A stretch of 64,000 nucleotides of DNA. Source: Microbacterium memoriense. Its GTDB lineage: Bacteria > Actinomycetota > Actinomycetes > Actinomycetales > Microbacteriaceae. The stretch spans positions 1 through 64,000 of the forward strand of contig NZ_JAODOR010000017.1 in the NCBI RefSeq assembly GCF_025398275.1. The letters run 5' to 3'. The position numbers and the translations under genes were made by a program. Positions 52,306-60,181 of this stretch are shown here, piece after piece; position 1 is the stretch's first letter; every line of letters begins with the position of its first letter. The notes beneath the pieces are model-generated. The model ran no database searches. It was not told where the DNA came from and was given only the letters and a program-made list of their open reading frames with translations.

Positions 52306-53358
52306 ATGGACGCCATGCCTGAGACCGGATTGCAGCTCGACGATATCTCCGTGCTCCTGGTGTGGACCGCGGTCGGCATCTACACCCTGGCCTTCATCGC
52401 GTACGCGATCGACCTGGCGCGTCGCTCCGACCTCGCGGTGAGGGCGAAGGATGCCGCACCCGCTCGCGTGCTGGTCACCGCCGGTGGCGCCCAGAGCATC
52501 GACGACGTGCGTGCGCAGGAAGTCCAGGCCCAGTCCGACCTCGAAGCGCCGCTGAGCGATCGCCGCCGCTACCTGTGGGCGCGCATCGGCACCTCGATGA
52601 CCGTTCTCGGCTTCCTCTTCCACGTCGCGGCCGACGTCACGCGTGGTTTCGCCGCGGGCCGTGTGCCGTGGTCGAACATGTACGAGTTCGCTCTGACCGG
52701 CACGATGCTGATCGTCGCGGTGTACCTCGTCGTGCTCCTGCGCTACGACCTCCGCTTCCTCGGAACGTTCATCACCGGTCTCGTGGTCGTGCTTCTGGGC
52801 GCGACGGCGATCTGGTTCTACACGGTTGTCGTTCCGTTGGCCGATCCGCTGAAGAGCGTCTGGCTCGTCATCCACGTCTTCGTCGCGTCGTTGGCGACGG
52901 CGCTGTTCGCCCTCGCCTTCGCCCTGTCGGTCCTGCAGCTGATGCAGGCCCGGCGTGAAAGTGCCGCTGCCGCACTCGTCGAGGCCGAGGCCGCGGCATC
53001 CCGCCCGGCGCGCAGCGGCCCGCGCTTCCTGCGCACCCTGCCCTCGGCGGACGTGCTGGAGTCGCTCGCCTACCGCTTCGCGATCATCGGCTTCATCTTC
53101 TGGACCTTCACGCTGATCGCGGGTGCCATTTGGGCGAACGACGCGTGGGGTCGCTACTGGGGTTTCGACACGAAGGAAGTCTGGACCTTCGTGATCTGGG
53201 TGCTCTACGCGGGATACATCCACGCGCGGGCGACCCGCGGGTGGCGCGGCACCCGCTCGGCATGGCTGTCGATCATCGGGTTCTCGGCCGTCATGTTCAA
53301 CTTCACGATCGTGAACATGTTCTTCAAGGGCTTGCACGTCTACAGCGGCCTGAGCTGA
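52306..53358 (+). CDS. ccsB: cytochrome c biogenesis protein CcsB (CcsA/ResC type)
   Basis: 350 residues. Heme-handling motif WGRYWGFDTKEVWTFVIWVL (W-G-x-Y-W-x-x-D-x-K-E) near residue 285, conserved external histidines in VIHVFVASLATALFALAF and LYAGYIHARATRGWRG, about eight helices. Completes system II maturation and attaches heme to apocytochromes. ATG 52306 follows the resB stop directly; ATG 52315 is a possible alternative. Confidence 0.94.
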   Translation: MDAMPETGLQLDDISVLLVWTAVGIYTLAFIAYAIDLARRSDLAVRAKDAAPARVLVTAGGAQSIDDVRAQEVQAQSDLEAPLSDRRRYLWARIGTSMTVLGFLFHVAADVTRGFAAGRVPWSNMYEFALTGTMLIVAVYLVVLLRYDLRFLGTFITGLVVVLLGATAIWFYTVVVPLADPLKSVWLVIHVFVASLATALFALAFALSVLQLMQARRESAAAALVEAEAAASRPARSGPRFLRTLPSADVLESLAYRFAIIGFIFWTFTLIAGAIWANDAWGRYWGFDTKEVWTFVIWVLYAGYIHARATRGWRGTRSAWLSIIGFSAVMFNFTIVNMFFKGLHVYSGLS

Positions 53359-53403
53359 GCGCTTCGCCACCTCCTCCTCTGGCGCAGGTCCGAGGGGCGG
53401 GCG

Positions 53404-55380
53404 TCAGGCGAGGGCGGGGGATGCCGTCAGCAACACGCGCGTGCTGATCGTCCGCCGGCGGACGACGGCGAGGACCGTGACGACGAACGCGAGGCCCGCC
53501 CAGATGATCATTCCCGCGAGGCCCGCTCCGATACCGCCGGCATCGGTCAGGGCGCCGAGCATCGCCTGATAGGCCGGCGTCGTCGGCATGAGTCCCGCGA
53601 CCGAGGTCAGCACACCCGGTACCGTCGAGACGATCCCGGTCGCGAGGGCGAGCACCCCGATGAGCGCCGAGATCCAGCGACCGGCACCGCCGAACACGCC
53701 CACGAGCGCCTGGTTGACCGCGGCGAACGCGACACCGGCGACCATGGCGAGGCCCGCGAACGGGAACCACGTCGACCAGTCGTAGGACGCGGCGACCTGC
53801 ACGATGCCGGCGAGGAGAAGGCCCTGGCCCGCGCCGATCGCGGCAGCGGGGACCAGGCTTCGGAGCGCCAGCACGACCGATGGGCGGCGCGAGCTGAGCG
53901 CGTGCCGCGGCACGGCCTGCAGTGCCACGAACGACGCGAGACCGCCGAACCACAACGCCAGCATGGCCAGCAGGGGGATCGCAGAAGCTCCGAAGAGGTT
54001 CGATCCGATACCGGCGGCGGTCACGGGATCCGCGACGACCGAAGCGAGGTCGGTCGCCTGCTGGTCCGTGTACGACGGCAGGGCAGTCGCAGCCTCGGTC
54101 AGGCCGTCGGCCAGCGTGGACGTGCCCGTCGCGACCTGGCTGACGCCGTCGGCGAGTTGCGATGCGCCGGTCGCCAACTGGTCGGCGCCATCGGCGAGCT
54201 GGTTCGCTCCGGTCCCGAGTGCCGATGCGCCGTCGGCCGACTGATCGATACCGCCCGCGATCGTGCCGAGCCCGGATTCCAGAGCGGACGCACCGGAGGC
54301 GAGCTGGTCGACTCCCTGCGCCGTGGCTCCCAGCCCCTGCTGCACGCCGCCCGCGTAGCCGGTTGCGTACCCGGCGGCGGTCACCGCACTCTGCACGTCG
54401 CCCGCGAGCCCGCCGAGCGCCGTGCAGACTGCGATCTGGTCCGGAGTCGTCGGCGCCGTGCAGCTGTTCTGCGCCAGGAGGGTCTGATAGGTGGTCGCGA
54501 GCGCGACGGTCGCCGCCGCGGCCTCGTTCGCGTAGCGGACGTTGGTCGCGGCAGTGCCGCCGAGAGTGCCGTCTGCGGTCGAGGTGAGCTGAGCGGACAC
54601 CTGACCGAGGCCGTCGGTGAGCGATCCCGCGCCGGCCGCCGATTGGCGTGTGCCGTCGGCGAGCTGGGCGAGTCCGTTCGAAAGGTCACCGGCACCGGAA
54701 CCGATCTGGGCGGCGCCGTCGGAGAGCGCGGTGGCACCGGCCGGGAGCTCGGCCGCGCCGGTCGCCGTCTGTGCCGCGCCGTCGGCGAGCTGGTGGGCGC
54801 CCGTCGCGGCCTCGCCAAGCTGATCGCCCAGGGTCGTGAACCCGAGGAACACGTTCTCGAGATACACGCTCGACAGCTGCTGTCCCATGACGGATGCGGC
54901 GGCCTGCGCGACCTGCGCCGTGATGGCGTCATCGACGATCAGGCTGTCGGGTGCCGTCGCGACGGAGATGGTCGCCTTCTCGGGAGTGCCGCCGGAACCG
55001 TCGGAGGCGCCGGCTGTCGAGGTCGCGGCTGCAGAGAAGTTCGCGGGGATCGTGATGATCGCGTCGTAGGTGCCGTCGGCGAGGCCGGTACGGGCGTCGT
55101 CCGTGTTCGAGATCGTCCAGTCGAGGTTGCTGGCGAGCTCTTCGGATCCTTCGACCAGACCCGCCGTCAGTTGGCGGCCGAGGGGCACCATCTGACCGTC
55201 GAGTGTGACGGGCTCATCGTTGTTGACGATCGCGGCACGCATGTCGCCGAGACGTTCGGTCGGGTTGTACAGCGCAGAGACGAGGATGCCGCCGATCACG
55301 ACCGGGAGCAGAAGGACGCCGATCAGGGTCAGCCACGTCACGGGCTTGCGGGAACGGGCGCGTTCGATGGGGAGAGTCAT
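53404..55380 (-). CDS. YhgE/Pip family membrane protein with long heptad-repeat domain
   Basis: 658 residues. One N-terminal helix (VTWLTLIGVLLLPVVIGGILV), an external domain carrying AIVNNDEPVTLDGQMVPLGRQ (Pip hallmark), then a long region (about residues 190-460) made of seven-residue units such as LADGADQLATGASQL and SDGAAQIGSG, and six C-terminal helices resembling ABC-2 permeases. The ATG overlaps the stop of the MMPL gene (ATGA). It probably acts with the MMPL protein as a lipid or drug exporter. Confidence 0.88.
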   Translation of the reverse strand: MTLPIERARSRKPVTWLTLIGVLLLPVVIGGILVSALYNPTERLGDMRAAIVNNDEPVTLDGQMVPLGRQLTAGLVEGSEELASNLDWTISNTDDARTGLADGTYDAIITIPANFSAAATSTAGASDGSGGTPEKATISVATAPDSLIVDDAITAQVAQAAASVMGQQLSSVYLENVFLGFTTLGDQLGEAATGAHQLADGAAQTATGAAELPAGATALSDGAAQIGSGAGDLSNGLAQLADGTRQSAAGAGSLTDGLGQVSAQLTSTADGTLGGTAATNVRYANEAAAATVALATTYQTLLAQNSCTAPTTPDQIAVCTALGGLAGDVQSAVTAAGYATGYAGGVQQGLGATAQGVDQLASGASALESGLGTIAGGIDQSADGASALGTGANQLADGADQLATGASQLADGVSQVATGTSTLADGLTEAATALPSYTDQQATDLASVVADPVTAAGIGSNLFGASAIPLLAMLALWFGGLASFVALQAVPRHALSSRRPSVVLALRSLVPAAAIGAGQGLLLAGIVQVAASYDWSTWFPFAGLAMVAGVAFAAVNQALVGVFGGAGRWISALIGVLALATGIVSTVPGVLTSVAGLMPTTPAYQAMLGALTDAGGIGAGLAGMIIWAGLAFVVTVLAVVRRRTISTRVLLTASPALA

Positions 55381-58268
55381 GAGGAGATCACCTGCGTGTC
55401 GGCCCCGGTCGAGGCGGGGTGTGCGGTCAGGGCGAGGGATGTCACGCCGGGGCGATGCGCCTCCGCGAGGAGATCGAGCGCGGGCCCGTCACGCCGCGCG
55501 GACGCGACCAGAGTGAGGGGATGCCCGTCGCCGCGGCGACGTCCGAGTGCGGCCTCGGCGGCATCCCGGAGGATAGCGGCGGCTTGGTCGCGATCGGGAC
55601 CCGTGAGGGCATCGAGCCCGTCGATGACGACCAGGCTCGTGCCGCCGGCGACCGCTCGGCGGAGCTCCGCGAGCGGGTCGGCGGAGCCGTCGAGAAGGGC
55701 CACGCCGACGTGCGCGCGGACCCAGGCACCCCGGCCGGGCAGAAGGTGACCAGCGACGCGCAGGCGTCCGTCCGAGGGTTCGATCCGTCCGGCGACGGCC
55801 AACGCGAATGCGCGTCCGGCTCGGGCGTCGGGTGAGGTGACGAGCAGGGTCCCGCCCTGATCGAGCCGCACATCGGCCCCGTCGAACAGCGTGACCTCTC
55901 CCGTCTCGCGCCCGCCGTCGGCACGCACGGCGAGCGCGTCGGCCGCCAGCGCGCCGCGGTAACCGGGCTCCGGCCAGTCCCTGAGCGCCATCTCGCGTTC
56001 GACAGCCTCGCCCTCGATGTCGAAGTGGGGGAGGATGCGGTCGAGCCATGCCGGCATCCACCACGCCTTGTCGCCGAGCAATGCCATCACGGCGGGCACG
56101 AGCGTCATGCGTACGAGGAACGCGTCGACGGCGATGCCGACGGCGAGTCCCAGCGCGATCGGTTTGATCGAGGTGTCGCCTTCGGGGACGAATGCCGCGA
56201 AGACGGCGAACATGATGACGGCGGCGGCCGTCACGACCCGGGCGGATGCCGTGAACCCGCTTCGCACGGCCGCGATGGCCATGGCGCGCGCGTCGAACGG
56301 CTTCCCGGAGGCGATGGCGGCGCGGCGGGCGTGGACGAAGTCCTCCCGCATCCGCGACACGAGGAACACTTCGTAGTCCATCGCCAAGCCGAAGAGCACG
56401 CCCATCAGGATGATCGGCATGAAGCTGATGACCGGACCCGTGCGCGTCACGTGCAGCGCGTCGGCGAGCCATCCCCACTCGAACACCGCCGCGACGACAC
56501 CGAAGGCGGCGAGAATCGACAGGAGGTAGCCGACGGTGGCCTTCAACGGCACCCAGATCGAGCGGAACACGATCATCAGAAGGATGAACGACAGGCCCAC
56601 GACGAACAGACCGAACGGGAGGAGCGCGGCGCCCAGGCGATCGGAGATGTCGATCGCGATCGCCGTGAACCCTGTGACTTTGAGGTCGACGCCGTAGGTC
56701 TCGAGCCATTCATCGTGATGCGAGCGGAGTTCGCGGACGAGGTCGGCGGTGGCCGGGTCGTCGGGCGCGGTCTCGGGGACGACCTGAATCAGCCCCGTGT
56801 CGGCGGTCGGATTCGGCGTGGCGAGAGCCACTTCCTTCACGCCGGGGATCTTTTCGACCTCGGCCTTGAGATCGGCCATGAGTCCCAGGGGATCTGTCGA
56901 CGTGACGATCGTGCCGGTGAGGACGAGGGGGCCGTTCGAGCCGGGCCCGAAGTGTTCGGCGGTCAGATCGTAGGCCTGTCGCGCTTCGCTCGAGGCCGGT
57001 TGCATGCCCGCATTGGGAAGAGCCAGCTGCAGGCTCGCGGCCGGGATCGCCACGACACCGAGCGTGGCGACGACGGCGAGAGTCGTGACGATCGGATGCC
57101 GCGTGACGAGCATGACCCAGCGGTTGGTTTTCTTGGTCACGGCCGTGGCCGCCTCGGAGGTGTCTTCCGCCTCCGCGGTTTCTGGCGCGCGGCGGCGTCC
57201 GATCCGCGCACCGCGCGAGAGGCCATGACCCCATCCGGCGACGCGTGCGCCGACGAAACCGAGGAAGGCGGGTGTCAGGGTGACGGCGACGAGGACCGCG
57301 ACGGCGACGGCGGCCGCGGCGGCGATACCCATCGTCGTGAGGAACGGGATGCCGGCAAAGCCGAGGCCGATCAACGCGATGAGCACCGTGACACCGGCGA
57401 AGACGACGGCGGAGCCGGCGGTACCGGTGGCGCGTGACGCGGACTCTTCGGGATCCATCCCCGCGCGCACTTGATCTTGATGCCGGGCGACGATGAAGAG
57501 CGCGTAGTCGATCCCGACGGCGAGCCCCAACATGATGGCGAGCATCGGAGTGGTCGACGAGACGGTGGCGAACGCCGTCGATGCGTAGATCAGCGCGATC
57601 GCCAGGGCGACTCCGATCAGCGCGCTCGCCAGCGGAAAGAAGGCCACCGCGAACGATCGGAAGGTGATGATCAGGACGAACAGCGCGATCAGCACGCCGA
57701 CGGCCTCGACGATCGACAGGGCGGGGAGGGACGTCGAGAAGAGGTCACCGCCCACCACGACCTGCGAGCCCTCGGGCAAGGCCGCACCGAGCGTCGAGGA
57801 CACATCCTGCAGCGCGGTCTTCGTCGCATCGGGGACGTCGGTGACGGTCCCTTCGAACTGCAGACGGATGAGGGCGGCGGTCTCGTCCTCGCTGACCGAC
57901 CCGGTGACCATGTCATCGAACGGATCGGTCACGGCCAGCACGCCCTCGAGGCCCTGGAGCTCATCGACCGTCGAGGCGATCTCGTCGCTGTACGGAGCCT
58001 CATCGATACGGTCGCCCTCCGCCGTGACGACGACGTACTGCGCACTCGTCCCACTCGCCTGCGGGAACGTGCGCGCGAGGAGCTCGATGCCCTCTTGGCC
58101 CTCGGTCCCGGGAATCGAGAACGAGTTGTCGAAGCCCTTGATGGCGCCTGTCCCGATACCGAGGCCGACCGAGCCGCCCACGATGCCGAGCAGGAGGAGC
58201 CACGCGACGAGCACGCGCCAGGGGTGGCGGTACGACCAGTGGCCGAGGGACGAGAGAAGTGTGGACAC
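55377..58268 (-). CDS. MMPL/RND transporter fused to a degenerate ABC-ATPase-like domain
   Basis: 963 residues from GTG 58268. Residues 1-750: MMPL transporter with 12 helices, including two external domains, the helix-4 motif MLGLAVGIDYALFIVARHQDQ and its repeat ILMGVLFGLAMDYEVFLVSRMRE. Residues about 763-963: cytoplasmic domain TLFDGADVRLDQGGTLLVTSPD, GRIEPSDGRLRVAGHLLPGR and TSLVVIDGLDALTG, patterned on an ABC nucleotide-binding domain, but the Walker A Lys is gone (SPDARAGRAF) and no LSGGQ signature is visible. Divergent TetR gene and palindromes control it. GGAG precedes the start. Confidence 0.88.
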   Translation of the reverse strand: MSTLLSSLGHWSYRHPWRVLVAWLLLLGIVGGSVGLGIGTGAIKGFDNSFSIPGTEGQEGIELLARTFPQASGTSAQYVVVTAEGDRIDEAPYSDEIASTVDELQGLEGVLAVTDPFDDMVTGSVSEDETAALIRLQFEGTVTDVPDATKTALQDVSSTLGAALPEGSQVVVGGDLFSTSLPALSIVEAVGVLIALFVLIITFRSFAVAFFPLASALIGVALAIALIYASTAFATVSSTTPMLAIMLGLAVGIDYALFIVARHQDQVRAGMDPEESASRATGTAGSAVVFAGVTVLIALIGLGFAGIPFLTTMGIAAAAAVAVAVLVAVTLTPAFLGFVGARVAGWGHGLSRGARIGRRRAPETAEAEDTSEAATAVTKKTNRWVMLVTRHPIVTTLAVVATLGVVAIPAASLQLALPNAGMQPASSEARQAYDLTAEHFGPGSNGPLVLTGTIVTSTDPLGLMADLKAEVEKIPGVKEVALATPNPTADTGLIQVVPETAPDDPATADLVRELRSHHDEWLETYGVDLKVTGFTAIAIDISDRLGAALLPFGLFVVGLSFILLMIVFRSIWVPLKATVGYLLSILAAFGVVAAVFEWGWLADALHVTRTGPVISFMPIILMGVLFGLAMDYEVFLVSRMREDFVHARRAAIASGKPFDARAMAIAAVRSGFTASARVVTAAAVIMFAVFAAFVPEGDTSIKPIALGLAVGIAVDAFLVRMTLVPAVMALLGDKAWWMPAWLDRILPHFDIEGEAVEREMALRDWPEPGYRGALAADALAVRADGGRETGEVTLFDGADVRLDQGGTLLVTSPDARAGRAFALAVAGRIEPSDGRLRVAGHLLPGRGAWVRAHVGVALLDGSADPLAELRRAVAGGTSLVVIDGLDALTGPDRDQAAAILRDAAEAALGRRRGDGHPLTLVASARRDGPALDLLAEAHRPGVTSLALTAHPASTGADTQVISS

Positions 58269-58307
58269 GAGCGCTCCGGTTCGAAAGGAAGGAGGTCAGC
58301 GGATTTC

Positions 58308-58339
58308 GATACAACGCTGTATCCAATACATAGATGTAT
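58308..58339. promoter_or_regulatory. two tandem palindromes, likely TetR operators
   Basis: GATACA-N4-TGTATC (58308-58323) and ATACAT-AG-ATGTAT (58326-58339), two bases apart, in the 137-bp gap between the MMPL gene and tetR-like gene. Shared GATACA/TGTATC half-sites and TAT-rich -10-like sequences on both strands fit autoregulation plus control of the exporter operon. Confidence 0.7.
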
Positions 58340-58405
58340 CCTAAGGGTGTTCGTCCTCGTCAGTCTGGGGACAAGGTGTGAAACTGGGCCGCGAGAGGGA
58401 GCCGC

Positions 58406-59035
58406 ATGACCGACGTCACCGCACGGCACGGATCGCGCCGTCGTGAACAGACCCGGGCGCGGCTTCTGGACGCCGCTCACGAGGTGTTCGGCGATGTCGG
58501 GATGGATGCGGCATCCGTCGAGATGATCTGCGAGCGCGCCGGCTTCACGCGCGGTGCGTTCTACTCGAACTTCGAGTCGAAGGACGAGCTGTTCCTCGCA
58601 CTCATCACCCAGCTGGCGGAAGAAAAGCTCGATGCGGTGGCCGGCCGCGTGCGAGAACTCGCGCCGGATGCGCTGTCGGACATGTCCGCACTCGTGCACC
58701 AGGTCGTCGGTGCGTCGCTGGGCGACCGCGTGGAGCCGCAGCTGATCAGCGAGATCCGGACGCAGGCGATGCGAGATCCTCGGCTCGCCGAGGCCTACCT
58801 CACGTGGCAGAACGTCCTGCGGGATCGCGTCGAGGGCATCATTCAGCAGGTCGTCAGCACGTACGGGTTGCGGTTGCGGTTGCCGATCGACGACGCGGCA
58901 CAGCTCCTTCTCGATGTCTCCGACGACACGTGCGCACGTGCCACGCTCGAGGGCCGCCCCACGGAAGAGATCACGACTCTGCTGAATGCCCGCATCGAGC
59001 GGCTTGTGATGGTCCTCGTCGAGGCGCCCGCGTAG
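58406..59035 (+). CDS. TetR-family regulator
   Basis: 209 residues. N-terminal HTH domain EQTRARLLDAAHEVFGDVGM and ERAGFTRGAFYSNFESKDEL; the recognition helix is TRGAFYSNF. The C-terminal ligand domain is helical. Reads divergently from the MMPL/YhgE exporter operon over the two palindromes, the classical arrangement for a ligand-released repressor of an efflux system. GAGAGGGA precedes ATG 58406. Confidence 0.94.
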   Translation: MTDVTARHGSRRREQTRARLLDAAHEVFGDVGMDAASVEMICERAGFTRGAFYSNFESKDELFLALITQLAEEKLDAVAGRVRELAPDALSDMSALVHQVVGASLGDRVEPQLISEIRTQAMRDPRLAEAYLTWQNVLRDRVEGIIQQVVSTYGLRLRLPIDDAAQLLLDVSDDTCARATLEGRPTEEITTLLNARIERLVMVLVEAPA

Positions 59036-59036
59036 A

Positions 59037-60032
59037 TCACCCGGTCCCGAGCACCGCGTGGCAGCGCTCGAGTCGCGCCAGCCACCACTCGCGGCGATCC
59101 GGCGCGGCGGTATGCCGCTCGAGCAGGTCCCGGTCGGGTGTGATGCGCCCGACGGGCAGCATTCCCGACTCCGGGCGGAGCGGTCGCGACGTCACATCGG
59201 CGCCGAGGAGCGACGCCGTCCCCAGCCCGCAGTCGTAGTCCAGTTGGGGGAGTGCTGCGGCCAGAGCGAGTCCCATCGACAGGCCGATGCTCGTTTCCAG
59301 CGCGCTGGACACGACGGCGGGAAGCCCGGCTTCGCCGACGATCTCCAGTGCTCGATGCACACCGCCGAGGGGTTGGGCCTTCACGACCAGGAGGTCGGCG
59401 GCTCCCGCACGCGCGACCGCGAGGGGATCGACGGCCTTGCGGATGCTCTCGTCGGCGGCGATCGGGATGTCCCAGTCGGCGAGGCGTTCGCGCAACTGGA
59501 CAAGCTCGTCGACGCTCGCACACGGCTGCTCGAGGTACTCGAGGTCGAACGCGGCGAGTTCGTGTACGGCGTGCTCGGCCTCGTCGACGTTCCACCCGCC
59601 GTTGGCGTCGAGGCGGATGCGGCCCTCGGGGCCCAGCGCTGCGCGCACCGCCCGCACGCGAGCGATGTCGTCGGTGAGGGTCTGACCGCGTTCGGCGACC
59701 TTGACTTTCGCCGTGCGGCATCCGTCGAAACGTGCCAGCACGCTGGTGACGTCACCGGCGGCGACGGCCGGGACTGTCGCGTTGACGACGATCCGCTCGC
59801 GGAGTGGCGCGGGCTGCGCCTGCCAGCCGAAGTCGATCGCGGCGGCCAGCCAGACGGCCGCCTCGGCGTCGTCGTACTCGAGGAAGGGCGAGAATTCGGT
59901 CCACCCCGTGGGGCCCTCGAGGAGCACCACCTCGCGGGTGTCGATCCCCCGGAAGCGGGTGACCAGGGGCAGGGAGATGACGTGCGCGACGGTGCGCAGA
60001 TCGGACAGCGGAGGAATGCTCACGGCATCCAT
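59037..60032 (-). CDS. menC: o-succinylbenzoate synthase
   Basis: 331 residues, enolase superfamily. The metal ligands are D in RIRLDANGGWN, E in LEYLEQPCASVDEL and D in IPIAADESIRKAV; catalytic lysines lie in KVKVAERGQ (K-x-K) and LLVVKAQPLGG. Dehydrates SHCHC to o-succinylbenzoate in menaquinone synthesis, the respiratory quinone of actinobacteria, consistent with the nearby cytochrome c genes. No other men genes are inside the window. ATG 60032 chosen; a GTG three codons on is an alternative. Confidence 0.92.
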   Translation of the reverse strand: MDAVSIPPLSDLRTVAHVISLPLVTRFRGIDTREVVLLEGPTGWTEFSPFLEYDDAEAAVWLAAAIDFGWQAQPAPLRERIVVNATVPAVAAGDVTSVLARFDGCRTAKVKVAERGQTLTDDIARVRAVRAALGPEGRIRLDANGGWNVDEAEHAVHELAAFDLEYLEQPCASVDELVQLRERLADWDIPIAADESIRKAVDPLAVARAGAADLLVVKAQPLGGVHRALEIVGEAGLPAVVSSALETSIGLSMGLALAAALPQLDYDCGLGTASLLGADVTSRPLRPESGMLPVGRITPDRDLLERHTAAPDRREWWLARLERCHAVLGTG

Positions 60033-60181
60033 CCTGCCGCGTTCGCGTCGGAACATGTGGCTGCGGCGCGGGGGACTTCGCAGGTGTGCCAACGGTGCAC
60101 CTCGACGACCACTCCTGAAGGCACGCCGCGCGCGCTGATCAGCCCGCTCGCCCGACCCTGCCCGCGTGAGAGAATCGCCCG

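Noticed and set aside
53902..55749. 615-codon plus-strand open frame over the YhgE and MMPL genes
   Set aside because: Antisense mirror of repeat-rich coding DNA; the minus-strand products carry real family motifs.
60033..60181. Possible cobalamin or SAM riboswitch ahead of metH
   Set aside because: No B12-box or SAM-box pattern could be found in the 149 bases.
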